Positions 1 to 6,409 of a stretch of 16,370 nt of DNA are shown piece after piece. This stretch comes from Oscillospiraceae bacterium (GTDB lineage Bacteria > Bacillota_A > Clostridia > Oscillospirales > Oscillospiraceae): NCBI GenBank assembly GCA_017540945.1, contig JAFYAB010000133.1:1-16370 (forward strand), read 5' to 3'. Every line of letters begins with the position of its first letter. Within the stretch, counting starts at the first letter, position 1. Made by a program: the position numbers and the translations under genes. Under the pieces are notes generated by a model. That model was not told where the DNA came from, made no database searches, and was given only the letters and a program-made list of their open reading frames with translations.

Positions 1-97
1 GTAAGGCACGTCGTAGACTATGACGTTGATAGGTCGGAGGTGTAAGCACGGCAACGTGTTCAGCTGACCGATACTAATATGCCGAGGGCTTGACCTA
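1..97 (+). rRNA. 23S ribosomal RNA, 3' end (partial)
   Basis: The window opens inside the last ~100 nt of 23S rRNA. It shows the conserved GTAAGGCACG, the GACGTTGATAGG block, the GTGTAAGC stretch and the near-terminal GACCGATACTAAT followed by GGCTTGACCT, which matches the universal 23S 3' end. The mature end is placed at about 97 by comparison with remembered 23S ends, so it may be off by a few bases. The gene continues upstream of the window, and a 5S gene follows on the same strand, as in a standard rRNA operon. Confidence 0.95.
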
Positions 98-183
98 TAA
101 ATGCAGGCTCAAATGACCTTTGATAAAACATAATTGCGAGAAAAGCTGTGTTCAGTTTTCAGGATACGATCCGAAAACAGGAT

Positions 184-206
184 GTAGGGACAAGCATTGC
201 TTGTCC
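184..206 (+). repeat. GTAG-headed hairpin element in the 23S-5S spacer
   Basis: GTAGGGACAAG is followed by a short loop and the complementary CTTGTCC. A near-identical copy lies in reverse orientation at 5472-5494. The element is extended by AGGAT/ATCCT arms on either side, so the whole spacer segment folds as a hairpin. The rest of the 98-245 spacer shows no tRNA. It belongs to the GTAG-hairpin family found throughout this window. Confidence 0.7.
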
Positions 207-245
207 GATCCTGACAGGTTCCATGGCCCTGCAAAAAACATGGAG

Positions 246-362
246 AGTTGGTATTGATTGGCCTGAGGGTCCACCTGTTCCCATCCCGAACACAGAAGTT
301 AAGCTCAGGTTCGTCGACGATAGTATGCGGGCGACTGCATGTGAAAATAGATAATGCCAACA
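246..362 (+). rRNA. rrf: 5S ribosomal RNA
   Basis: The conserved 5S core CCCATCCCGAACACAGAAG is present. The two ends pair as helix I: GTTGGTATT at 247-255 with AATGCCAAC at 353-361, with one G-U pair. The total length of about 117 nt is normal for bacterial 5S. The distal half is unusually A/T-rich for this genome (GTGAAAATAGATAATG). The gene is immediately followed by a Rho-independent terminator, and its last ~48 nt are partly duplicated twice further downstream (434-475 and 549-590). Confidence 0.93.
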
Positions 363-365
363 CAA

Positions 366-395
366 AGAGATCGTCGAAAGACGGTCTCTTTTTTT
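366..395 (+). terminator. Rho-independent terminator of the rRNA operon
   Basis: A 10-bp stem (AGAGATCGTC with GACGGTCTCT, GAAA tetraloop, one wobble) is followed directly by six T residues. It starts three bases after the 5S 3' end. Confidence 0.9.
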
Positions 396-401
396 GCCTA
401 A

Positions 402-425
402 AACGCCCCACTGGGGCGTTTTTTT
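402..425 (+). terminator. second Rho-independent terminator
   Basis: AACGCCCC pairs with GGGGCGTT across a three-base loop, followed by a run of seven T residues. It lies seven bases after the first terminator and so forms a tandem terminator for the rRNA operon. Confidence 0.9.
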
Positions 426-433
426 ACGGCAAA

Positions 434-475
434 GACGATAGTCTGCCTACATGTGAAAATAGATAATGCCAACAC
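434..475 (+). pseudogene. duplicated 3' tail of 5S rRNA, copy 2
   Basis: From GACGATAGT through to CCAACAC this repeats the last third of the 5S gene (316-363). The final ATGTGAAAATAGATAATG block is identical. The helix-IV portion is shortened: the intact gene has TGCGGGCGACTGCA where this copy has TGCCTACA. There is no 5' half to pair with, so a functional 5S cannot form. It is followed at once by its own terminator. Confidence 0.8.
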
Positions 476-476
476 A

Positions 477-509
477 AAGCTCCATCCGAAAGGGTGGAGC
501 TTTTCTTTT
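477..509 (+). terminator. terminator after 5S tail copy 2
   Basis: AAGCTCCATCC pairs with GGGTGGAGCTT around a GAAA loop and is followed by a T-rich tract. The stem sequence differs from the terminator after the true 5S, but the position relative to the CCAACAC end and the tetraloop are the same. A further stem with an 11-bp arm (GCAAACAGTCC at 513-523, partner 527-537) follows without a T run. Confidence 0.8.
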
Positions 510-548
510 GCTGCAAACAGTCCACCGGACTGTTTGCGGACGCAAAAG

Positions 549-590
549 GACGATAGTCTGCCTACATGCGAAAAAGATAATGCCAACACA
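549..590 (+). pseudogene. duplicated 3' tail of 5S rRNA, copy 3
   Basis: A third copy of the GACGATAGT...CCAACAC segment. It shares the shortened TCTGCCTACATG form with copy 2 and has lost one T in the A-rich block (GCGAAAAAGATAATGCC), so copies 2 and 3 are closer to each other than to the intact 5S. It is again followed directly by a terminator. Confidence 0.78.
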
Positions 591-591
591 A

Positions 592-624
592 AAAGAGTCT
601 GCAAGGAATTGCAGGCTCTTTTTT
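592..624 (+). terminator. terminator after 5S tail copy 3
   Basis: AAAGAGTCTGCAA pairs with TTGCAGGCTCTTT around a GGAA loop with one wobble and ends in a six-T run. It is the fourth Rho-independent terminator in about 260 bp. Confidence 0.85.
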
Positions 625-647
625 GTGCTGCAGCAAAATGGAACAGA

Positions 648-692
648 CGAAGCCCCGGGGAAATTGTTTCAGACAATTTCCCCGGGGCTTCG
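648..692. terminator. 20-bp perfect hairpin between convergent transcripts
   Basis: The left arm 648-667 (CGAAGCCCCGGGGAAATTGT) is perfectly complementary to 673-692 with a five-base loop. It lies between the rRNA operon and the convergent minus-strand gene ending at 720. There is no clean T run on either side, so its action as a bidirectional terminator is inferred from position and stability. Confidence 0.6.
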
Positions 693-693
693 A

Positions 694-719
694 AAAATCC
701 GGGAACCGCTCCGTTCCCG
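694..719 (-). terminator. Rho-independent terminator of the minus-strand membrane protein gene
   Basis: Read on the minus strand, the stem CGGGAAC / GTTCCCG (loop of six) begins right after the TAA stop of the gene at 720-1331 and is followed by GATTTTT. Confidence 0.75.
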
Positions 720-1331
720 TTATTCCTCCGGCGCGGTCTCCGCTTCCGCTTTTTCCTCCTCTTCGTTCCGCTCGAGGGAGCTGAGGAAGGCCCGCAGATA
801 GCGGAGCAGGAGATGAAGCTCCTGGTCGGGAAGGAAGCGCAGGTCCAGGCCGATGCTGCCGTTGGTGTGGATCAACTCCAAAAGGGTCTTTTTGCGAATG
901 CTGTAGATCAGGAAGAAGACGCCTGCCAGCAGAAGACAGATCGCGGCGTCCAGGATCGGGTTGATGGGAAGCCCCTCGCTGAAGCTCGTCAGCTTGTCCA
1001 GCAGCACCAGCGTCGGTCCCAGCAGCAGGAAGAAGAAAGCCAGGGTCAGGAGCACAGGGTTCTTCTGCTTCAGATATTTCAGGCCTTGGAATTCCTGCAG
1101 ATCCAGTCGAAAATCATGCTTGCGGGTGCTGTAATGGCTGCGGTCCCGGCTGATACGGCATTTCCCCTTGCAGTAGATGGCCCGGTCAGAGAGAACGGCA
1201 AAGCATTTGCGCAGCTTTCCGGTTTTCAGGTAGGCCGCCAGCTGGGGCGTGCCCACGGTGCAGAGGTATTTTTCGTCAGGCTCCAGAAAGAGTTCATTCC
1301 GGAGCGTCTCTTCTTGGATCGGTTGTGCCAT
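720..1331 (-). CDS. hypothetical two-TM membrane protein
   Basis: A 203-residue protein that I do not recognise by name. The soluble N-terminal ~85 residues (LEPDEKYLCTVG ... FAVLSDRAIYCKG) look like the start of a bacterial PH-like domain, where a strand pattern and a 'ltdrRi' type segment are common; this is a weak resemblance. Two hydrophobic segments follow at about residues 91-111 and 126-146, then a ~55-residue cytoplasmic tail ending in a very acidic stretch (NEEEEKAEAETAPEE). The start at 1331 is chosen because AGGAGG lies six bases upstream. An upstream in-frame ATG at 1364 lies against the predicted -10 box and has no ribosome binding site. It is transcribed divergently from mnmG as a single gene with its own promoter and terminator. 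Confidence 0.75.
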   Translation of the reverse strand: MAQPIQEETLRNELFLEPDEKYLCTVGTPQLAAYLKTGKLRKCFAVLSDRAIYCKGKCRISRDRSHYSTRKHDFRLDLQEFQGLKYLKQKNPVLLTLAFFFLLLGPTLVLLDKLTSFSEGLPINPILDAAICLLLAGVFFLIYSIRKKTLLELIHTNGSIGLDLRFLPDQELHLLLRYLRAFLSSLERNEEEEKAEAETAPEE

Positions 1332-1364
1332 GAAGCGCCTCCTGTATTGTGTTTCATTTTTCAT

Positions 1365-1393
1365 ATACTACCACGTTTGGCGGTGGATGTCAA
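1365..1393 (-). promoter_or_regulatory. sigma-A promoter for the minus-strand membrane protein gene
   Basis: On the minus strand TTGACA (1388-1393) and TAGTAT (1365-1370) are separated by 17 bp. The predicted start point leaves a leader of roughly 27 nt before the ATG at 1331, which supports that start. Confidence 0.75.
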
Positions 1394-1423
1394 CGAATGC
1401 GGGAGAAAAATTCACTTTACCCG

Positions 1424-1452
1424 TTGCCAATCGCGGCTTTTTTCGGTATAAT
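1424..1452 (+). promoter_or_regulatory. sigma-A promoter for mnmG
   Basis: TTGCCA (1424-1429) and a perfect TATAAT (1447-1452) are separated by 17 bp, about 32 bp upstream of the mnmG ATG. It is back-to-back with the minus-strand promoter at 1365-1393, the -35 boxes being about 30 bp apart. Confidence 0.8.
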
Positions 1453-1484
1453 ATAGGGAAAGTGTTGAGAAAGGGAACAAAACG

Positions 1485-3503
1485 ATGGGCTATTTCGCGG
1501 GCAGCTATGATGTGGCGGTTATTGGCGCGGGGCATGCGGGGATCGAGGCGGGCTTGGCAGCGGCGCGGCTGGGGATGAGGACCGTGGTCTTCACCATCAA
1601 CCTGGACGCCGTGGGCAATATGCCCTGCAATCCCGCCATCGGCGGCACCGGCAAAGGCCACCTGGTCCGGGAACTGGACGCCCTGGGCGGACAGATGGGC
1701 ATCGCCGCGGACCACTGCTGCATCCAGTACCGGATGCTGAACCGGGGCAAGGGCCCCGCCGTCCACTCCCTCCGGGCCCAGGCGGACCGCCGCCGCTACC
1801 AGGAATACATGAAGCATGTTTTGGAGCTGCAGGCGAACTTGGATCTGAAGCAGGCTGAGATCGTTTCCGTGGAAACGGAGGACGGCGCGGTCACAGGCGT
1901 CACGACCCGCCTCGGGGCCGTCTACAAGGCCAGAGCCGTGATCCTGGCCACCGGCACCTTCCTGGACAGCTCCGTCGTCATCGGCGAGACGGTCCTCTCC
2001 TCCGGCCCCGACGGGATGCACGCCGCCGTAGGCCTCTCTGACAGCCTCCGGGCCCTGGGCCTGTCCCTGCGCCGCTTCAAGACGGGCACCCCGCCCCGCA
2101 TCAACGCCCGGTCGGTGGACTTTTCAAAAATGGAAATCCAGCCGGGAGATGAGCAGATCGAGCCGTTCTCTTTTACCACCCCCGTAGGGGCGGCCAGTGG
2201 CCGCCAGCCCGAGGCAGACGGCTCCGTCGAGGCAACAGGCGGCAGGCAACAGGAAACAGAGGAAGCCTTCCCCCTGGGGGGAAGGTGCCCCAGTGCGCAC
2301 ACTGGAGCGGATGAGGAGACGTATCGACAGGCGCCGCGCAACCGGACCGTCTGCTGGCTGACCTACACCAACGAAAAAACCCATGAGATCATCCGCAGCA
2401 ACCTATCCCGCAGCCCCCTCTACGACGGCACCGTGACCGGCGTGGGGCCCCGCTACTGTCCCTCCATCGAGACGAAGATCGTCCGCTTCGCGGACAAGCC
2501 CCGGCACCAGCTCTTTGTGGAGCCCACGGGCCTGAACACCGAGGAGCTGTACTTGCAGGGCTTCTCCTCCTCTCTGCCCGAGGACGTTCAGCTGGATATG
2601 CTCCACACGATCCCCGGCCTGGAGCGTGCCGAGATGATGCGGCCCGCTTACGCCATCGAATACGACTGCGGGGATCCCACGGAGCTGCTGCCCACCCTGG
2701 AGTGCAAGAGGGTTGCGGGCCTCTACGGGGCGGGCCAGTTCAACGGCTCCTCGGGCTACGAGGAGGCCGCGGTCCAGGGCTTTGTGGCGGGAGTCAACGC
2801 CGCGTTGAAGCTGAAAGGGGAGGAACCCCTGATCCTCAAGCGCTCCGACGGCTATGTCGGCGCCCTGATCGACGATCTGGTGACGAAGGGCACCGAGGAA
2901 CCCTACCGGATCATGACCTCCCGCAGCGAATACCGCCTGCTCCACCGCCAGGACAACGCGGATCAGCGCCTCTGTGCCATCGGGCACAGGATCGGTCTGA
3001 TTTCCGACGAACGCATGGCTGCCGTGGAGGAAAAATACGCCGCCGTGGACCGGGAGATCAGGCGTCTGGAGCATTCCGGCGTCGCGGCCTCGGAGGCCTT
3101 GAACGAATTTCTGGCAGCCCACGGCACCGCGCCTGTGGACAGCTCCGCCCGGCTGGCCGACCTGGTCCGCCGCCCGGAGCTGGGCTATGACGACGTCGCC
3201 CCCTTCGACCTCGCGCGCCCGGACCTGCCCCCCGCGGTGACGGAGCAGGTGGAAATTCAGCTGAAATACGCCGGCTACATCGCCCGCCAGCAGCGCCAGG
3301 TGGAGGATTTCCAGCGGGCCGAATCCCGCCGCCTGCCGCAGGACATCGATTACGCCGCCATACCCGCCTTGAAAGCCGAGGCGAGAGAAAAGCTCGCCCG
3401 CATCCGTCCGGTCTCCATCGGCCAAGCCAGCCGCATCTCCGGCGTCAGCCCCGCGGATATCGCGGTGCTGCTCGTTTGGTTGGAGCAGCACAAATCGCCG
3501 TAG
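1485..3503 (+). CDS. mnmG: tRNA uridine-5-carboxymethylaminomethyl modification enzyme MnmG, with internal repeat-derived insertion
   Basis: MnmG (GidA) is an FAD protein that works with MnmE to place the carboxymethylaminomethyl group on U34 of certain tRNAs. Visible hallmarks: the N-terminal dinucleotide fold [19 protein letters not shown], the [14 protein letters not shown] motif, the [10 protein letters not shown] and [14 protein letters not shown] region (here [17 protein letters not shown]), [37 protein letters not shown], and a C-terminal end [26 protein letters not shown] lies eight bases before the ATG. At 672 residues it is ~45 longer than the usual ~625-630. The excess is about residues 234-282, between PFSFTT and CWLTYTNE, where relatives have a short variable loop; this segment is made of intergenic repeats (2184-2333). 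Neither mnmE nor rsmG, frequent neighbours, is adjacent. The TAG stop belongs to a GTAG-hairpin element. Confidence 0.97.
   Translation: MGYFAGSYDVAVIGAGHAGIEAGLAAARLGMRTVVFTINLDAVGNMPCNPAIGGTGKGHLVRELDALGGQMGIAADHCCIQYRMLNRGKGPAVHSLRAQADRRRYQEYMKHVLELQANLDLKQAEIVSVETEDGAVTGVTTRLGAVYKARAVILATGTFLDSSVVIGETVLSSGPDGMHAAVGLSDSLRALGLSLRRFKTGTPPRINARSVDFSKMEIQPGDEQIEPFSFTTPVGAASGRQPEADGSVEATGGRQQETEEAFPLGGRCPSAHTGADEETYRQAPRNRTVCWLTYTNEKTHEIIRSNLSRSPLYDGTVTGVGPRYCPSIETKIVRFADKPRHQLFVEPTGLNTEELYLQGFSSSLPEDVQLDMLHTIPGLERAEMMRPAYAIEYDCGDPTELLPTLECKRVAGLYGAGQFNGSSGYEEAAVQGFVAGVNAALKLKGEEPLILKRSDGYVGALIDDLVTKGTEEPYRIMTSRSEYRLLHRQDNADQRLCAIGHRIGLISDERMAAVEEKYAAVDREIRRLEHSGVAASEALNEFLAAHGTAPVDSSARLADLVRRPELGYDDVAPFDLARPDLPPAVTEQVEIQLKYAGYIARQQRQVEDFQRAESRRLPQDIDYAAIPALKAEAREKLARIRPVSIGQASRISGVSPADIAVLLVWLEQHKSP
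2184..2333 (+). repeat. composite intergenic repeat inserted in frame inside mnmG
   Basis: Two repeat families follow one another. First, a GTAG-headed hairpin (2184-2205; CGGCC / GGCCG stem) followed by CCCGAGGCA; it is nearly identical to 3500-3534 just after the gene. Second, after a GACGG/CCGTC hairpin and a doubled GGCAACAGG, a double-hairpin element at 2264-2316: AAGCCTTCCCC with GGGGAAGGTG, then CCAGTG / CACTGG, then CGGATGAGG. The latter also occurs at 6768-6830 and 11680-11729. The order of the two parts and a downstream GTnTCGA are shared with 11652-11740. The length keeps the mnmG frame open and adds Gly/Arg/Glu-rich residues with no family counterpart. Confidence 0.85.
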
Positions 3504-3534
3504 GGGCGGCCATTGGCCGCCCGCCCGAGGCACC
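3500..3534 (+). repeat. GTAG-hairpin element forming the mnmG stop codon
   Basis: GTAGGGGCGGCC, loop ATT, then GGCCGCC and CGCCCGAGGCA. The TAG of the head (3501-3503) is the mnmG stop. It differs from the copy inside mnmG (2184-2218) at only a few positions over ~35 nt. Confidence 0.8.
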
Positions 3535-3611
3535 GGCCTTTCAGTTTTGTCATTCTGAGCACAGGGAAAAATCCATTCTCTTATTAACTGGCCTTTCTTT
3601 CTGTTGAAACG

Positions 3612-3765
3612 CTGGCATGCCCCCGGCGGCCTACTTTCTTGTTCCGGCAAGAAAGTACGCAAAGAACCGGCCAGAGGGGGAAGATTCCGGATTTCTCCCC
3701 CCTCTGGACTCCCCTCATTCAAACGGCCAAAAGGGGCGCGCCCCTTTTGGAAATCCCCGTGCATA
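3612..3765. repeat. palindrome-rich intergenic repeat
   Basis: The 350-bp gap between mnmG and the next gene is filled by a run of inverted repeats: TACTTTCTTG / CAAGAAAGTA (3632-3641 with 3648-3657), CCAGAGGGGGA with its complement (3671-3681 with 3696-3707), and a perfect 24-bp palindrome at 3727-3750 (arm CCAAAAGGGG, centre CGCG). Open frames run through it on both strands but have no ribosome binding site and no recognisable product, so I treat it as non-coding. Arrays of this shape are, from memory, a common intergenic repeat in related Clostridia; that is unverified here. Confidence 0.6.
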
Positions 3766-3856
3766 CTAATCCGCTACACTTTTTTTCTGGCATTTTTGAC
3801 AGAAGATGCAACGAAGCTGGTACTGCTAATTCGATTCCGAAATTGGAAGGAAGATT

Positions 3857-4786
3857 ATGATGGCTACTTTAGGAAAACTTGAAGAAATAAGAGACCTTCG
3901 GAAGGTATGGCCGCATGAAGCATTAGATTTCACTCCGTGGCTTTCCCAGGATGAAAATATAGGTATTCTTGCGGATGCGGTTGGATTAGATATTACAGTT
4001 GACGAAACAGAATCATCTGTTGGCAGTTTCAACGTTGACATCTTTGCGTCAGAAACTGGAACTGATAGGAAGATTATTATAGAAAACCAATTGGCAGAAA
4101 CCGATCATGACCACTTGGGTAAGTTGATAACTTATGCCTCCGGAAAATCTGCGGATGTTGTCATTTGGGTCGTAAAGCGAGCCAGAGAGGAGCATCGAGC
4201 AGCTATTGAATGGCTCAATAACCATACAGATGAGAAAATTGGGTTTTTTCTCTGCGAAATAAAACTATATCGCATTGGAAGTTCGGAACCAGCAGTAAAG
4301 TTTGAAGTCATTGAAAAACCCAATGACTGGGCGAAGGAAATCAAAAGAAATGAATTGAGCAGACCGCTGCTTCAGCAAAGATATGACTACTGGGTTGCGT
4401 TTCAGGATTATGCATTTTCTAAACCCATGTTTGCTAAAAACTTTAGTCGCCGCAAACCCTCACAGGATCACTGGATGGATTTTAGCGTCGGATCCTCAGC
4501 TTGTCACATGGCCGTATCACAGATCCAAAGAAGGAACGAATTGGACGTTGAACTATACATCAACGAGGACAAAGAGCTCTTTCGTCAGCTGTTTCAAAAT
4601 AAAACCACAATTGAAAATGAGTCCGGTCTAGAATTCGATTGGCGGGAATTACCTGAACGGAAAGCAAGTCGAATTGTTATAGAGAAGAAAGTTGATTTTC
4701 TTGATAAATCACAATGGAATGCACAATTTGATTGGATTATCGAAGTCATGCTGAAAATGAAAAGCAGCTTTAAGAAGTATCTATAA
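3857..4786 (+). CDS. PD-(D/E)XK nuclease-like protein with C-terminal DUF4268
   Basis: A predicted nucleic-acid-acting protein of 309 residues. The N-terminal half has a PD-(D/E)XK-type core: an acidic residue in FNVDIFA (Asp61) and, about 15 residues on, the E-x-Q motif IIIENQL (Glu76, Gln78), followed by the helix DHLGKLITYASG and a VVIWVV strand. The C-terminal half, from about residue 175 (RYDYWVAFQDY ... IENESGLEFDWRELPERKASRI ... WIIEVM), fits DUF4268. GGAAGGA precedes two adjacent ATG codons (3857 and 3860), and either could be used. The gene is visibly AT-richer than everything around it, with A/T-ending codons, and sits behind a repeat block, so recent acquisition is likely. Its cellular role is unknown; such proteins are often found in variable or defence-associated DNA. 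Confidence 0.8.
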   Translation: MMATLGKLEEIRDLRKVWPHEALDFTPWLSQDENIGILADAVGLDITVDETESSVGSFNVDIFASETGTDRKIIIENQLAETDHDHLGKLITYASGKSADVVIWVVKRAREEHRAAIEWLNNHTDEKIGFFLCEIKLYRIGSSEPAVKFEVIEKPNDWAKEIKRNELSRPLLQQRYDYWVAFQDYAFSKPMFAKNFSRRKPSQDHWMDFSVGSSACHMAVSQIQRRNELDVELYINEDKELFRQLFQNKTTIENESGLEFDWRELPERKASRIVIEKKVDFLDKSQWNAQFDWIIEVMLKMKSSFKKYL

Positions 4787-4820
4787 CAAATGGAAACCAG
4801 ACATTTTGGAGAGATTACAA

Positions 4821-5402
4821 TTGAGACTATATCATATCAGCCAGACCCTGAAATTGGGCGACGCCCTTTCCCCCGGCCATCAAAGGCTCTCCGACCTTGC
4901 CGAGCCCTTTCTGCAGGGTCTTGCGCGGGGCTCCGACTGCTTCTGCGCCATGCTGCTGAACGGGAAGTACCTGTACGCGGTGATGAAGCGCTCCGGCCTG
5001 CGGGAGTGGGCCGACTACGCCAAGTGGGCGACGGAGGGCCTGTTTGAGTACGTTCGCCGCCGCTCCTTCCCCGAGGCCGTCAGCCGCTTGGCCTGCGGGT
5101 ATTACTACGACAACCTTGCCGATTGCCGGCGGCTCTACGAGGAGGACTGGGGCGAGGAGATCCCCGAGGAGCGGGAGAAGGTCCGGCTCTTTGCCGTGGA
5201 GCTGGAGGACCCCGCGCCCCAGCGCCGGGACATGAGCCTCTACGACGAGGCCTACGACGCCGTGGAGCGGCAGGACCCGGAGGCCGCCCTGGAGCTTGCC
5301 GCCCGCTATTTCCGGGGCGAGGCCTCGGAGCACCCGGTCTGGGAGATCCTCAGCGACAAGCCGGGCAAGGCTGTGGAGGATCTGACGCCGTCGCTGCGAT
5401 AA
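4821..5402 (+). CDS. DUF2441-like protein of unknown function
   Basis: A 193-residue soluble protein. It begins RLYHISQTLKLGDALSPG, followed mid-protein by FEYVRRRSFPEAVSRLACGY and later VRLFAVELEDP and ALELAARYFRGE. This spacing of an N-terminal YHIS...G...PG, an E..R...P..SRL block and a C-terminal A..Y..G block resembles DUF2441 proteins, which share a beginning seen in ADP-ribosyltransferase-like folds. No catalytic function can be assigned. I choose the TTG at 4821 because GGAGAG ends seven bases before it; an upstream TTG at 4806 has no such signal. It follows the AT-rich nuclease gene by 34 bp, but its own base composition changes to the GC-rich norm within about 40 bp of the start, so the two may have different histories. 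Confidence 0.65.
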   Translation: MRLYHISQTLKLGDALSPGHQRLSDLAEPFLQGLARGSDCFCAMLLNGKYLYAVMKRSGLREWADYAKWATEGLFEYVRRRSFPEAVSRLACGYYYDNLADCRRLYEEDWGEEIPEEREKVRLFAVELEDPAPQRRDMSLYDEAYDAVERQDPEAALELAARYFRGEASEHPVWEILSDKPGKAVEDLTPSLR

Positions 5403-5471
5403 GCGGCCGGCTGCCTGCAGCCGCTCCATCAATGCCCCTGCGGTAAGATACGGACGCGGTCTGTCGTCGGC

Positions 5472-5494
5472 GGACAAGCGATGCTTGTCCCTAC
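5472..5494 (-). repeat. GTAG-hairpin element upstream of the nucleoside phosphorylase gene
   Basis: On the minus strand GTAGGGACAAGC, loop, GCTTGTCC. It matches the copy in the 23S-5S spacer (184-206) except for one loop-proximal base. It lies 24 bp ahead of the next start codon, in reverse orientation to the gene. Confidence 0.7.
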
Positions 5495-5517
5495 ATCATT
5501 GAAACGGAGGAATGAAC

Positions 5518-6339
5518 ATGATCCCCTTTGAACACTACGAGCAGAGCGCAGCCTATCTGCGCGAAAAGATCGGCAAGTTCCGGCCCGAGATCCTGATGAT
5601 CCTCGGCTCCGGCCTGGGGCAGTTCGGCGAGCTGGTGGAGGACCCGATCTTCGTGCCCTATCCCGAGATCCCCCACTTCCGCCATTCCACCGCCCCGGGG
5701 CACAAGGGCCGCTTCGTCTTCGGCACCCTGGCCGGGAAAAGGGTCGCGGTCATGCAGGGCCGGGTCCACCTCTACGAGGGCTACACCCCCGAGGAGGCCG
5801 TCTACGGCGTTCGGGTGATGAAGCTTCTGGGCGTGGGGAGGATGATCGTCACCAACGCCGCCGGGGCCGTCAACACCTCCTACAAGCCCGGCGAGATCAC
5901 CCTGATCACCGACCACATCCTGCTCTTCCCCAGATCCCCCCTGATCGGCCCCAACGACGAGCGCTTTGGCGTCCGCTTCCCGGACATGTCCAAGATCTAC
6001 ACCCCGGCGCTGCGGGAGCTGGCGAAAAAGGCCGCCGCGGAGGTGGGCGTGCATCTGAACGAGGGCGTGTACATGTACTTCCCCGGCCCCCAGTATGAGA
6101 CCCCGGCGGAGATCCGGGCGGCCCGGCTCCTGGGCGCGGACATGGCGGGCATGAGCACGGTCCCCGAGGCCATCGCCGCCCGGCACTGCGGTATGGAGGT
6201 CCTGGGCTTCTCCCTGGCCACCAATATGGCCGCGGGCATCCTGGAGCAGCCCCTCACAGAGGAGGAGGTCCTGGAGACCGGCGAGGCCTGCAAGGCCACC
6301 TTCTCCAAGCTGATGCTTCGCATCCTGGAAACCATGTAG
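5518..6339 (+). CDS. punA: purine nucleoside phosphorylase (trimeric class)
   Basis: Catalyses phosphorolysis of purine (deoxy)nucleosides to the free base and (deoxy)ribose-1-phosphate in purine salvage. At 273 residues it has normal length for the trimeric PNP/MTAP family. Visible motifs: phosphate loop GSGLG (30-34), MQGRVHLYEGY (79-89, family signature), VTNAAGAVN (111-119), FPGPQYETPAE (188-198) and GMSTVPEA (211-218). Glu194 and Asn236 (ATNMAAG) correspond to the Glu/Asn pair that selects 6-oxopurines in mammalian PNP, so inosine/guanosine use is inferred. The ATG at 5518 is preferred over the ATG at 5512 because GGAGG ends at 5510, giving seven bases of spacing rather than one. The stop TAG lies in a GTAG-headed repeat. 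Confidence 0.95.
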   Translation: MIPFEHYEQSAAYLREKIGKFRPEILMILGSGLGQFGELVEDPIFVPYPEIPHFRHSTAPGHKGRFVFGTLAGKRVAVMQGRVHLYEGYTPEEAVYGVRVMKLLGVGRMIVTNAAGAVNTSYKPGEITLITDHILLFPRSPLIGPNDERFGVRFPDMSKIYTPALRELAKKAAAEVGVHLNEGVYMYFPGPQYETPAEIRAARLLGADMAGMSTVPEAIAARHCGMEVLGFSLATNMAAGILEQPLTEEEVLETGEACKATFSKLMLRILETM

Positions 6340-6394
6340 CGGCGTACAGTGCGCGCCACACGCACAAACCATGCAGCGGCGCACAGTGCGCCAC
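6332..6394 (+). repeat. direct repeat pair with GGCG...CGCC hairpin after punA
   Basis: CCATGTAGCGGCGTACAGTG at 6332 and CCATGCAGCGGCGCACAGTG at 6369 are near-identical units 37 bp apart, each ending in GCGCC-AC. In the second, GGCGC pairs with GCGCC. The first unit supplies the punA stop (GTAG, 6336-6339) and its weaker stem makes it a diverged GTAG-hairpin. A looser relative, GCGGCGGTGCAGAATGTGCG, lies at 7705 just before nnrD. Confidence 0.55.
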
Positions 6395-6409
6395 AAAGGA
6401 GGAACAACT

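Noticed and set aside
98..245. tRNA gene in the 23S-5S spacer or after 5S
   Set aside because: No cloverleaf or GTTCGA-type T-loop found in 98-245 or 363-719.
453..1451. Plus-strand 332-codon frame
   Set aside because: It spans 5S-tail copies, terminators and the antisense of the membrane protein gene, which has its own promoter, ribosome binding site and terminator.
2403..3764. Minus-strand frame of 453 codons antisense to mnmG
   Set aside because: Shadow of mnmG codon bias, with no ribosome binding site or family resemblance.
3796..3826. Promoter for the DUF4268 gene at TTGACA (3796-3801)
   Set aside because: The -35 match is perfect, but at 16-18 bp spacing the sequence (around GGTACT) is a poor -10; too weak to list.
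3604..3882. Small protein encoded in the palindrome block
   Set aside because: No start signal; the frame is created by the inverted repeats and is open on several frames.
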